Shown one piece after another: positions 24,138 through 33,024 of a DNA stretch of 64,000 bases. Location of the stretch: positions 186,001-250,000 of the forward strand of contig JAKZMJ010000032.1 in assembly GCA_030491005.1 (NCBI GenBank). Reading direction: 5' to 3'. Numbering within the stretch: the first letter of the stretch is position 1; each line of letters starts with the position of its first letter. A model generated the notes under the pieces. The model searched no databases. It saw only the letters and a list, made by a program, of their open reading frames with translations, and had not been told where the DNA came from. The position numbers and the translations under genes are program-made. The stretch is from Sulfurospirillum sp. (lineage in GTDB: Bacteria > Campylobacterota > Campylobacteria > Campylobacterales > Arcobacteraceae).

Positions 24138-24412
24138 TTTAAATACATCATATGTTTCGGTTAAATTAAAGAAAGGAATAATATTATGAAGAATAAAAGA
24201 CATTTAAATACATCATATGTTTCGGTTAAATTGATATCAAGATATACTAATAGATATTCTAAAGAGATTTAAATACATCATATGTTTCGGTTAAATAAAA
24301 ATGACTGAAATAAAAACAAAGGACTAAAAAAATTTAAATACATCATATGTTTCGGTTAAATTTCGGAAAATATAGGCACTTATAGATGGACACTACCATT
24401 TAAATACATCAT
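24138..24412 (-). CRISPR. Inverted CRISPR segment, proximal part
   Basis: The same repeat occurs here in reverse orientation: 24138-24166 (first base missing), 24202-24231, 24267-24296, 24332-24361, and the left half of a fifth repeat at 24398-24412. Spacers are 35-36 nt. The fifth repeat is interrupted by an IS and resumes at 25899. Orientation opposite to both flanking array segments shows that this block was inverted after it was laid down. Confidence 0.96.
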
Positions 24413-25898
24413 GAGCCGACTGCATAATTAAAAAGTACTCATATATCTTATTTTTTCAAATATTTAAAAAAATCCATCTTCAATAAAATTAGATTCAGTC
24501 ATTTTTAGGAGCTTTTTTAGTCTATTAAATCTCTTTAGCTCTATATTATTCATCTAACTACTTATAATCTTTGTCTTATTTGTCTTTGTCCTAATAATCT
24601 AAGATTAGTAGCTATACAGGTAAGGGTAAAATTCATATTATTTCTAACGAGTCCTATAAATTTTGTAGTTGAGCCTTTCATCTGAGTTTTTATATCTGCA
24701 AACCTATGTTCAACTTTAGCTCTAATCTTATGTTTAGGTTTTTCATCTTTTCTTTGCTGCTTAATCTGTTCTTGGCTTAGAGTTTGTTTCTCTTTGAGAC
24801 ATACCATATTTTCTATATTTTCACTTTCTAAAAAAGTATCTATATCTTTTGAGTTATATGCTTTATCAGCATAAAGAGCTTTCATTCCATCTATATCTTT
24901 TACAAATGTTTTTACTGTGTCTATATCGTGAGTATTTGCGAAGGTAGTTTGTTGGGAGATAATAATACCACTTTGCTCATCTACTGCTATATGTACTTTA
25001 TAGCCTTGTGTATATTGTTTTTTTGATGCGTGAAAGCCTATCCTTACTTCACTATCTATTTTATCTTGATGATTATAGCTATCTTCTTCATTCTTTATAA
25101 TAATTTGAGAAGTCTTTATATCTTTAGTATCAATACCTTGTAGTGTATCAAGTTGTGCATTCTTGTATGTCTTGGAGTTATGGGCTTTAGTATTAAGAAT
25201 TCTTTGAATCTTCTTTTTTGAAGGCTTTTTGGATTGAAGCTCTACTTCAAGTTTTATATTTAACTCAGCATTTATTGTTTGAATACCTTTCTTGTCTTCT
25301 TTGTATACTTCTTTAGTCTTATTTTTTATTTGCGTGTTATCACTTCTAATGAGAGTAGCATCAATTAAAACAGATTTTCCTTTTTTAGCTATCAGGTTTT
25401 TACTCTCTAATTGTTTATTTACAGAGTTAAATAATTTATCATAAAGTCGGTTCTTGAGTAGGGAATTTCCAAATCTACAGATTGTACTCTCGTCTGGTAC
25501 ACTATCCTCTAGGCTAAGTCCTACAAATCTAATAAAGAGTAGGTTTACATAGAGTGCATCTTGGGTGGCTTGATCAAAGAGATTGTAATACTTCTGGAGT
25601 AACAGTACTCTAAACATCAGTACATTATCATAAGCAGGTGCTCCAGCTACATTACTTTTAGCAATTCCATTTCTATTTAGTACTGGTCGTAATTTATCAA
25701 AGTCTATAATAGAGTCCAACTCTTTAAGAAATGAATTTACTTTTTCTAATCTTGATGTTACTGCTATATCTGAAAATGTATTGTTTGTATCTTTAAATGC
25801 CATTTTTTACCTCTTCTTAGTGATGTTATTTTAGCTGAAAAGTGCTTTTAATGCCTTTAAATAGGTTGCTTTGTTGGATTATACTGTGCAGTGGTCTC
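24413..25898 (-). mobile_element. Intact IS5-like element (1486 bp) inserted in a CRISPR repeat
   Basis: Imperfect terminal repeats (GAGCCGACTGCA at the left, GAGACCACTGCA read inward from the right) bound the element. The direct duplication ATCAT lies at 24408-24412 and 25899-25903. Removing the element and one ATCAT restores a perfect 30-bp repeat. One transposase gene fills it. Confidence 0.93.
24562..25803 (-). CDS. IS5-family transposase
   Basis: This 413-residue transposase has the IS5 plan: SIIDFDKLRPVL near the N-terminus, GAPAYDNVLMFRVLLLQKYYNL, then VPDESTICRF. The catalytic residues are Asp in VLIDATLIRS, Asp in ALYADKAYNS and Glu in KVEHRFADIKTQM. A Lys-rich insertion lies between the first and second Asp. 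It is complete and probably functional. It is related to, but clearly different from, the truncated transposase at 23088-23953. Confidence 0.9.
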   Translation of the reverse strand: MAFKDTNNTFSDIAVTSRLEKVNSFLKELDSIIDFDKLRPVLNRNGIAKSNVAGAPAYDNVLMFRVLLLQKYYNLFDQATQDALYVNLLFIRFVGLSLEDSVPDESTICRFGNSLLKNRLYDKLFNSVNKQLESKNLIAKKGKSVLIDATLIRSDNTQIKNKTKEVYKEDKKGIQTINAELNIKLEVELQSKKPSKKKIQRILNTKAHNSKTYKNAQLDTLQGIDTKDIKTSQIIIKNEEDSYNHQDKIDSEVRIGFHASKKQYTQGYKVHIAVDEQSGIIISQQTTFANTHDIDTVKTFVKDIDGMKALYADKAYNSKDIDTFLESENIENMVCLKEKQTLSQEQIKQQRKDEKPKHKIRAKVEHRFADIKTQMKGSTTKFIGLVRNNMNFTLTCIATNLRLLGQRQIRQRL

Positions 25899-26027
25899 AT
25901 CATATGTTTCGGTTAAATCTTGGCATAGGATATTTTAAAGTCATACCTAAATTATTTAAATACATCATATGTTTCGGTTAAATACTTATCAAGCTATGCA
26001 AAATAAAACTTTTTATTTATTTAAATA
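25899..26027 (-). CRISPR. Inverted CRISPR segment, distal part
   Basis: This continues the inverted block: the right half of the split repeat (25899-25918 including the duplication), a spacer, a complete reverse repeat at 25954-25983, a 35-nt spacer, and the first 9 bases of another repeat at 26019-26027, cut by the IS3-family element. The first spacer, read on the minus strand, is a diverged version (about two or three differences) of two spacers in the main array at 10723 and 12362, so this block belongs to the same array lineage. Confidence 0.95.
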
Positions 26028-27416
26028 TAATGTCCCCAGATAAAACAACCGATTAATAAAATATTTTTATTCCAATAGATACAATATAAAGATAAGAAAA
26101 GAGGATATTACATTATGAGTAGAAAAAGAACAACATACACAGCAAGTTTTAAAGCAAAATTAGTTTTAGAAGTTTTAGAGGGAACAAAGACATTAAATGA
26201 GATAGCAACACAATAAGAGTAAAGGACAACTTGTGATTAATATCACAAGGCAAACTGTCGAATGTATTACCAAAGAATTTATTAAATTGGAAGAAACAGT
26301 TTTTAGATAATGCAAGTTTAGCATTTGATAAAAGTGCTTTAGTTAAAGAGTATAAAATAGAAATTGAAACACTACAAAAAGATAAAGATAATATGGCAAA
26401 GAAAGTTGGTGAATTAACTTTAGAGAAAGATTTTCTTGAGGGAAAGCTCGTAAGCTTGGTATCATTAAATAAGAGAAAAGAGATGATTGATATCAAGCAT
26501 AAACTATCATTAAATAAGCAATTGAAATTATTAGATATATCTAAAACAGCATATTACTATGAACCTGTAATACCATTTAGTTCTAATGAAGATATGAAGC
26601 TTTTAAATACTATAGATTTAATACACACTAAGCACCCATACTATGGTACTAGAAGGATAGTTAAACTCTTGGCTAGATTGGGTTTAAATGTTGGTAGAAA
26701 ACTGATAAAAACAGCTATGAAATTTATGGGTATAAGAGCATTATATCCTAAGCTTAGAACTACTTTAGCTAATAAAGAACATAAGAAATACCCATACCTT
26801 TTAAAAGAGTTTAAAAATGATAAAAATCAAGTAATCATAGATACTCCAAATAAAGTATGGAGTACAGATATAACTTATATTCGACTAGAGAAAGGCTTTG
26901 TTTATTTGGCTGCTATTATACATTGGAATACTAAGAAGATATTATCATGGAAGTTATCTAATTCAATGGATGTATCCTTGACAACTAGTGTATTAAATGA
27001 AGCATTATCTCTATATCCAAGACCTGAAATAGTAAACACAGACCAAGGTAGCCAATACACTGCAAATGAACATATTAAAATATTAGTAGATAATGATATA
27101 TCTATATCTATGGATGCAAAAGGTAGGAGTATTGACAATATAGTTATTGAGAGATTTTGGAGAACATTAAAATATGAAGATGTATATCCATCTTCATATA
27201 AAGATATCAAGGAGGCAAGAAAAGGAATAGATGAATATATCAATATTTACAATAAAGAAAGATTGCATTCTGCAATAGATTATTTAACACCAGATGAAGC
27301 ATATTATAATTGTTCTAATGATAAATGTTATAATGCTAAAGAAGTGTTACTAAAGGTAGCTTAGAGGTTCGGAATATAAATATATTTAGGATTGGTATTG
27401 ACAAAGAGGGACAGTA
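26028..27416 (+). mobile_element. IS3-family element, complete in extent, orfA broken
   Basis: The ends are TAATGTCCC at the left and GGGACAGTA at the right, so the terminal repeats are TA(A/C)TGTCCC; boundaries could shift by a few bases. The element lies between an inverted repeat fragment and forward-oriented array, and no target duplication is visible. It is the inverted partner of the remnant at 21417-21594. Confidence 0.87.
26115..27364 (+). pseudogene. IS3-family transposase orfA/orfB, orfA interrupted
   Basis: OrfA starts at 26115 (MSRKRTTYTASFKAKLVLE, a helix-turn-helix start typical of IS3 OrfA) and reaches a stop at 26214-26216 after 33 codons. Similarity resumes about 50 bases later in another frame, from LPKNLLNWKKQF at about 26267, and continues as a leucine-zipper-like region. 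The same frame runs through the integrase to 27364. The integrase core is intact: Asp in VWSTDITYI, Asp in IVNTDQGSQYT and Glu in VIERFWRTLKYE. An independent start at 26393 could yield a 323-residue integrase, but loss of the DNA-binding OrfA should prevent normal transposition. Confidence 0.82.
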
Positions 27417-27423
27417 TAGACTT

Positions 27424-27668
27424 ATTTAACCGAAACATATGATGTATTTAAATTCTATATTTATATTATTATCTTCGCAAAAGTTTATATTTAACCGAAA
27501 CATATGATGTATTTAAATAACTTTAGGATTTGCAAATGGAGTAACATTATCTATATTTAACCTATTAAGTGGTGCATATTTACATTGCATATTGGTACAT
27601 TTTTAGATTGCACTTGACAGGTAGTACTTACAAGCAAAAATTTAACCAAACATATGATGTATTTAAAT
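27424..27668 (+). CRISPR. Distal end of the CRISPR array, degenerate
   Basis: Two perfect forward repeats (27424-27453, 27489-27518) are followed by a 36-nt spacer, an 8-base repeat start ATTTAACC at 27555-27562, 77 bases without a repeat, and a 29-base repeat with one base missing at 27640-27668. Decay of repeats is expected at the leader-distal end. Between 27669 and 27733 nothing was recognised before the end of the wtpB gene. Confidence 0.93.
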
Positions 27669-27733
27669 CAGCCTTACTATCTGCTATTACTAAACATTGC
27701 ACTTTAAGTGTAAATTGGCAATTTTAATAATAA

Positions 27734-28504
27734 TCATTTTAAAGAATTTGTAATAAACCTCACAATTATAAAAACAATTAACGAAAATCCTATAATAACG
27801 ACAGCCACAGGTGCTGAATAATTTAATCCGTAAGAATTAAATCTATCAAAAATTAAAACAGGCGTTGTCATTGGATGATAAACAAGAATAACAACTGCAC
27901 CAAATTCACCTAAGCCCCTACTCCACATCATTAAAGCACCATTAATTATATCTTTTTTAGAATTTGCAATGGAAATGACAAAAAATACATCTAGTGGACT
28001 AGCTCCAAGAGTTCGTGCCACTTTTTCTAATTTAACATCAACTTTTCTAAAACCATCTTTTGCACCATTAATTAAAAAAGGTGCTGATAAAAACATCATT
28101 GCTATCATAATTCCATACTGTGTTCCAATAAACTCAATCCCAAAAAACTTAAAAAAATCACCTATTGCTGAATCACCAAAAGTTGTAAGAAGTGCAATAC
28201 CAGCAGCCGTATGAGGTATCATAATTGGAATGTCTATTATGGCTTCTAAAATACTTTTTCCAAAAAAATCAAATCTTGCTATTATATACGCAAGTGGTAA
28301 ACCAGTTATAAGTACAAAAATCATAGCCCAAGCAGATACTTTCATAGTTAAAAAAATAGAGGCTAAGACTTCACCTTCTTTTATAGTTTTTAATAAAGTA
28401 TCACTACTAACACCTATAAACATCTTTATAATTGGAATTGATAAAAAAAATATTATAATTAGTGCCAAACTTATTAATGTAAATTTAAATGATTTATTTT
28501 TCAT
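27734..28504 (-). CDS. wtpB: Molybdate/tungstate ABC transporter permease
   Basis: This inner-membrane permease of 256 residues has about six hydrophobic segments and the cytoplasmic EAA-type loop EKVARTLGASPLDVF, which docks the ATPase. With the adjacent WtpA and WtpC it would import molybdate or tungstate. The ATG at 28504 overlaps the stop of wtpC (ATGA) and is preferred to one three codons upstream. It is the last gene of an eight-gene operon. The nearest relatives I recognise are WtpB and ModB, and WtpA next door favours Wtp. Confidence 0.85.
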   Translation of the reverse strand: MKNKSFKFTLISLALIIIFFLSIPIIKMFIGVSSDTLLKTIKEGEVLASIFLTMKVSAWAMIFVLITGLPLAYIIARFDFFGKSILEAIIDIPIMIPHTAAGIALLTTFGDSAIGDFFKFFGIEFIGTQYGIMIAMMFLSAPFLINGAKDGFRKVDVKLEKVARTLGASPLDVFFVISIANSKKDIINGALMMWSRGLGEFGAVVILVYHPMTTPVLIFDRFNSYGLNYSAPVAVVIIGFSLIVFIIVRFITNSLK

Positions 28505-29487
28505 ATAAAACAAATATCCTTTTTATCAAAACCAATATATAATACATTTCCAGTGTTGGAAAAACAATCTTGATAATTCTTTTTTAAGACTTTTATAAAA
28601 AACTGATATTCTAATACATTAACAAATACTTTATAATGATCAACAACCCCCATACATTCCTCTAAAATACCCTCAAAAATAAAATCTGTTTGCATATTTT
28701 TAATGCTTGAAATACTAATAAAATTTGGGTCAATACAAAAAAATTTCAAAGATATTTTTATATTTAACAATTTACTTGGAAAAATATTCTTAAATCCTAA
28801 AAATTTTGCAACTTCTACATTTAATGGTTTATTTAAAACATCTTGAGCTTTTCCTATTTGTTTAATTTGTCCATTCATAATAATTGCAATATTTGTTGCA
28901 AGATACGAAGCTTCTCTAAAATTATGTGTAACATGTATAGTTGTTAAATCATATCTTTTATGTATTGCTTTTAGGTTTTTCATAATAGAATTTCTAAAAG
29001 TTGGATCTATTGCACTTAATGGTTCATCAAGTAGTAAAATTTTTGGTCGTAAGTACAAAGCTCTTGCAATTGCAACTCTTTGTTTCTCCCCACCACTTAA
29101 TTGATTTATATCTCGTTTTAATAAATCTTCAAGTTTTAAAAAATTTATTATATCTGCAAATAAAGTTAAAGAATCTTCTATTTTTTTATATCTAGCTGCA
29201 AATTTGATATTTTTTTCAACATTAAGATTTGGGAATAATGCAAAGTCTTGATATACAAAACCTATATCTCTACTCTCAGTAGGAAGAAGAGATATATCTT
29301 TATTTTTATAATAAATATTTCCTGTAGAAGTATTTAATCCTGCTATTGTTTCAAGTAATTTTGTTTTTCCACTACCACTTTGTCCAAGAAGAACATAATA
29401 TTCATTCTTTTTTATACTTAAATTAATATTATCAAGTAAGAAGTTTCCTATTTTAGATGATAAATTTTCTAGTTTTAAATAAGACAT
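28501..29487 (-). CDS. wtpC: Molybdate/tungstate ABC transporter ATP-binding protein
   Basis: The cytoplasmic ATPase has Walker A GQSGSGKT (about residue 34), the signature LSGGEKQRVAIARAL, Walker B ILLLDEPLSAID and the switch His in IHVTHNF. About 110 residues follow the nucleotide-binding domain, as in importer ATPases with an extra oxyanion-sensing C-terminal region. It begins 2 bp after wtpA and overlaps wtpB. It powers uptake of the metal used by the formate dehydrogenase encoded just upstream. Confidence 0.87.
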   Translation of the reverse strand: MSYLKLENLSSKIGNFLLDNINLSIKKNEYYVLLGQSGSGKTKLLETIAGLNTSTGNIYYKNKDISLLPTESRDIGFVYQDFALFPNLNVEKNIKFAARYKKIEDSLTLFADIINFLKLEDLLKRDINQLSGGEKQRVAIARALYLRPKILLLDEPLSAIDPTFRNSIMKNLKAIHKRYDLTTIHVTHNFREASYLATNIAIIMNGQIKQIGKAQDVLNKPLNVEVAKFLGFKNIFPSKLLNIKISLKFFCIDPNFISISSIKNMQTDFIFEGILEECMGVVDHYKVFVNVLEYQFFIKVLKKNYQDCFSNTGNVLYIGFDKKDICFI

Positions 29488-29489
29488 TA

Positions 29490-30437
29490 TTAATCTAATA
29501 TTGACATATCACCTGTAATAACAGCAGGAGAGATATTACCTTGACCATTTTTAGACATTATGTCTTGACCAACTTGTGATAAAACAAATTTAATAAATTT
29601 TATAGCTCCTTTTTTATTTCTAGGAGATTTTTTATTTTGAGCAATAGTAATGCCATATACCATAGCAGAGCCTATTTTGTTTATAAATTCATCTGGTTTT
29701 TTACCATTAATTTGAAAACTTACTGTTTTATAAAAATCTTTAAATTCATTATCTTTTAAAGATACTTCTTTAGGTAAAGTAATATATTTTAGACCATGTT
29801 GTTGTGCAACTGATTTATAAATATATAAATAATCATAAATATGAACTTCAATTAAAGCAAGTAAATCTGTTTCTTTTGGTCTTACAATTATTTTACTTTT
29901 CTTTTCTTCACCTACCTTATAAGATGAGCCATATCCAAAAAGTTTTTTAAATAAGTTTGGTATTTTATAATGTTTTTCAGCTAATTTTGTAACTAACATA
30001 GATCTATATCCACAAGGGTCTATATTAGGATTAGAATGCCCTATTTTTACACCATCTCTTAAAAATATTCTAGCCCAATTATTTGCATTTATTTCATTTG
30101 CATATTTTGACTTTGAAGTATAAGCAATGACCATTTCATTTGTTGCAAATTGTGCATTAAATTTTGCATCTTTTGGTATTAATAATGAATCAATGACTTT
30201 ATAATCTGCACTAGCCATTACATCCGCAACTTTTTTTATCTCAGAAATTTTTCTAGCAGCTGCTCTGCTTCCACTTGCCTCTCTTTGCACATCATATTGT
30301 GGATATTTTTTTTCAAATGCTTTTTCAATTTGAGCAAAAGGTACAGCTAAACTACCTGCATGAAAAACAATAATTTTTTCCTTTGCAAATAAAGTACTAA
30401 AAAGAACAAAGATTAAAGCTAATAATATTTTTTTCAT
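29490..30437 (-). CDS. wtpA: Tungstate/molybdate-binding periplasmic protein
   Basis: The 315-residue protein starts with a signal peptide (MKKILLALIFVLFSTLFA) and has the WtpA/ModA-type fold: IVFHAGSLAVPF contains the oxyanion-binding Ser, and GSRAAARKI and DVMASADYKVID are typical of WtpA rather than classical ModA. NPNIDPCGYRS and VYGITIAQN match further ligand-binding loops. It would deliver molybdate or tungstate to WtpBC. Preference between the two metals cannot be read from sequence. It lies 8 bp after moeA. Confidence 0.88.
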   Translation of the reverse strand: MKKILLALIFVLFSTLFAKEKIIVFHAGSLAVPFAQIEKAFEKKYPQYDVQREASGSRAAARKISEIKKVADVMASADYKVIDSLLIPKDAKFNAQFATNEMVIAYTSKSKYANEINANNWARIFLRDGVKIGHSNPNIDPCGYRSMLVTKLAEKHYKIPNLFKKLFGYGSSYKVGEEKKSKIIVRPKETDLLALIEVHIYDYLYIYKSVAQQHGLKYITLPKEVSLKDNEFKDFYKTVSFQINGKKPDEFINKIGSAMVYGITIAQNKKSPRNKKGAIKFIKFVLSQVGQDIMSKNGQGNISPAVITGDMSILD

Positions 30438-30445
30438 TTTATTCC

Positions 30446-31690
30446 TTAGTTAAATATATTTGTTTTGTCATCTAAGTATGAACAATTAAAAGAAATCACT
30501 TTTATAGTGTCTTTTTTTTGTATAATAGAAGTTTCTTCACTACTTACAAGAATACTATTGCTGTAACTTAAAGCACTAATCATTCCTGAACCATATCTAT
30601 TTTTTTGTGTTACTTGATATTCTCCTTTATTACAAGAACCAAGTACTACATTTACTCTTCCTTGTTTTACAGTAAAAGTTTCCATATTTTTAGCAAAAAT
30701 TACATCGTGATAAATATTATAATATCCTTGAATTTTCCTTAGTACTGGTATTGAAAATAGATGCATATTAACCATAGCAGTTAATGGATTTCCAGGTAAA
30801 CAAATCACAAAAGTATTATGATTTTCTTTTTTTATTGTTCCCATCATTATAGGTCTTCCTGGTTTTATATTCACTCCATGAAAGATAATTTCTAAATTAT
30901 TTTTTAAAAAAGCTTCTCCTATAAAATCAGCATCACCCATTGAAATACCACCACTTGTAATAATGACATCATAGTTTGTAATATTATGTATAAACTCTAC
31001 AGATTTATCTAAATTATCAGGAATAAGTCCTAAATATGAGGCATTAAAACCTTTTTCTTTTAAAAGTGAGATTAAAGCATATGAATTACAATTATATATT
31101 TCATTGTCATTTGCATTCTCCCATGGTTCTTTTATCTCATCTCCTGTCGATACAATAGCAATGGATATTTTTTTATAAACCTTAATCATATTTAAACCTT
31201 GGCTAGCAAATAAAGTTATCATAGCTGAAGTGATTTGTTGATTTTTGTTAAATAAAAGCTCTCCTATTTTACATTCCTCACCTTTTAATCGTAAACATGC
31301 ACCTTTTTTAACATCTTGTTTAATTTTAACAATATCATTTTTATAAAACTCTACATTTTCAATAGGAATGATTGTATCAACATCATCAGGCACTTTAGCC
31401 CCTGTCATAATCTTATAGCATTCATTTTCTTTAAGTAGCTTTTCTGCACTATCTCCTGCAAAAATAGTTTTTACTACATATAATTCTTTTCCTTTATGGC
31501 TAGCTTTTATAGCAAAACCATCCATTGCTGAGTTATTAAAAGATGGAAGATTTTTAACACAATAAATATCTTGTGCAAGAACTCTATTAAGAGAATTTTC
31601 TAAAGTTACAATTTCATTTAATTTACTAACTTGTGCAAACTCTAAAGCTTGCTTAAGTGCTAAATCAAAATTTAAATATTTTTTAATCAT
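30446..31690 (-). CDS. moeA: Molybdopterin molybdenumtransferase MoeA
   Basis: MoeA inserts molybdate (or tungstate) into adenylylated molybdopterin in the cytoplasm. The 414-residue protein has the expected domain order: LPSFNNSAMDGFA near the N-terminus, MTGAKVPDDVDTIIPIE, the MPT-binding core IVSTGDEI and ITSGGISMGDADF, then FCLPGNP-like VICLPGNPLTAMV and a C-terminal beta domain. It overlaps the nifS-like gene by 8 bp and precedes the metal transporter, a logical pairing of metal import and insertion. Confidence 0.95.
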   Translation of the reverse strand: MIKKYLNFDLALKQALEFAQVSKLNEIVTLENSLNRVLAQDIYCVKNLPSFNNSAMDGFAIKASHKGKELYVVKTIFAGDSAEKLLKENECYKIMTGAKVPDDVDTIIPIENVEFYKNDIVKIKQDVKKGACLRLKGEECKIGELLFNKNQQITSAMITLFASQGLNMIKVYKKISIAIVSTGDEIKEPWENANDNEIYNCNSYALISLLKEKGFNASYLGLIPDNLDKSVEFIHNITNYDVIITSGGISMGDADFIGEAFLKNNLEIIFHGVNIKPGRPIMMGTIKKENHNTFVICLPGNPLTAMVNMHLFSIPVLRKIQGYYNIYHDVIFAKNMETFTVKQGRVNVVLGSCNKGEYQVTQKNRYGSGMISALSYSNSILVSSEETSIIQKKDTIKVISFNCSYLDDKTNIFN

Positions 31691-32660
31691 TTAATGCCTT
31701 TATTTGTCTATATGTTTTACTTATTTTTTTACAAATAAATTCTATATCTTTTTCTCTAAACTCATTTGTATAAGATAAGCTAATAGCTTGTCTTGATTCA
31801 AGTTCGCTATAACCCATTTCTTGTAAAATTCGTGATGGTTTTAAAAGTCCAAGTGAACACCCCTCCCCATTACTCATAAAAATATTTCCTAAAGCCAATG
31901 TTCTTATTAATTGTCTTGCTTTAATATTTTTTAAAGCAAAGTGCAAAGTATTAGTCAATGTTGTATCTGCTTGTACGAAGAAGAATAAATCATCTTTTAG
32001 ATATTGTTTTAGATATTTTATAAAATAAGATTTATTTGTATATTGAATTTCTTTTAAAAAACTATCATAAATATTTTTTATAGAAACTATGTCCATTTGA
32101 GCTAAACTTTGCTTAGGAAGTAAATTATTGTGTAATATGATACAAGATGTTGCGTATGCTGTTAATTTATATGAATCAAATATAACTATGTCAGAATTTG
32201 AACAATCAAGAGTAGCTGATATATTTGAAATTATTTTTGCTTTTGTTAATTTGGAAACTTTTTGTAAATCAACTTTTACATAAGTATCCATAATATATGA
32301 TGATATAAAAATATAATCTAAATCTTTTTTTATATCATCATACTTTAAGGAACCATCTTTATTTAAAGATATAAAATCAAGTTGCAAGCCTAAGTTTTTA
32401 TATTGATATCCAGCTTGAATAATAGCATCACTTTCGCCTATTGAAATTGCAATTTTTCCATTTAAAATACACATTAAACCTAAAAATGCTTCTTGAGTAA
32501 AACTCATAGTATTTAAATTTTTAAAATTAAATTTATTTTTAAAACTTAAAACTAATTCTTCGATTTGTCTATTATTTTTTAAAGTATAATTAGAATACTC
32601 TTTTAATATATTTATATCTTTTACTACAGCAGGGTATTGTAAAGTATCAAGTTTATACAT
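31683..32660 (-). CDS. NifS-like (class V aminotransferase) protein, divergent
   Basis: The protein has the fold signature of cysteine desulfurases but is short (325 residues; NifS/IscS are about 400). A Lys in IFDSYKLTAYA occupies the PLP-lysine position, although the usual SHK is SYK. The C-terminal part NGEGCSLGLLKPSRILQEMG matches the catalytic-Cys loop and the following PSHVL-AMG region of NifS, and includes a Cys. The usual Asp-Ala-x-Gln PLP motif is not obvious. Its place between modE-like and moeA, in an operon headed by fdhD, suggests it donates sulfur to FdhD, which passes it to the formate dehydrogenase cofactor. That role is inferred. Confidence 0.7.
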   Translation of the reverse strand: MYKLDTLQYPAVVKDINILKEYSNYTLKNNRQIEELVLSFKNKFNFKNLNTMSFTQEAFLGLMCILNGKIAISIGESDAIIQAGYQYKNLGLQLDFISLNKDGSLKYDDIKKDLDYIFISSYIMDTYVKVDLQKVSKLTKAKIISNISATLDCSNSDIVIFDSYKLTAYATSCIILHNNLLPKQSLAQMDIVSIKNIYDSFLKEIQYTNKSYFIKYLKQYLKDDLFFFVQADTTLTNTLHFALKNIKARQLIRTLALGNIFMSNGEGCSLGLLKPSRILQEMGYSELESRQAISLSYTNEFREKDIEFICKKISKTYRQIKALND

Positions 32661-33024
32661 CTTTATCCCTTGTAGCTTTCATAAGTGCAGTATTACTTAA
32701 AAATAATTCATTAAATCTCTTTTGTGCAAAAAGATTAATATCTTCTTTTAAAATTTTATAGTTTTTTATAATTTGTTTAGCTTTAGGAGTTAAAACTGTT
32801 CCTCCAATTTTTCTACCTTTATTACTAATGACGATATCATCTTCTATGTAATTTTGTAATATTTGTACATGAGACCAAGCTTTTTTATAATTTATTCCCA
32901 TTATAGAAGAAGCCTTTGCAATTGAACCAGTTTTGTCAATATATTCTAATATTTGTGTTTTTCCACCTCCAAATATTAAATTATTATCTTCATCTTCTAT
33001 CCAAGTTTTAACTTTTATTTGCAT
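32653..33024 (-). CDS. ModE-like winged-helix regulator
   Basis: The 123-residue protein matches the N-terminal DNA-binding domain of ModE: ILEYIDKTGSIAKASSIMGINYKKAWSHVQ is the characteristic helix-turn-helix, followed by the wing SNKGRKIGGTVLTPKAKQII. It lacks the C-terminal molybdate-binding (TOBE) domains, so if it senses metal it does so in another way or with another protein. It overlaps genes on both sides. It probably regulates this molybdenum/tungsten operon, possibly its own. Confidence 0.85.
   Translation of the reverse strand: MQIKVKTWIEDEDNNLIFGGGKTQILEYIDKTGSIAKASSIMGINYKKAWSHVQILQNYIEDDIVISNKGRKIGGTVLTPKAKQIIKNYKILKEDINLFAQKRFNELFLSNTALMKATRDKDV

Noticed and set aside
26393-27364. 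Intact IS3-family transposase
   Set aside because: The integrase part is open, but the normal OrfA start at 26115 is cut off by a stop and a frame change, so the whole is listed as broken.
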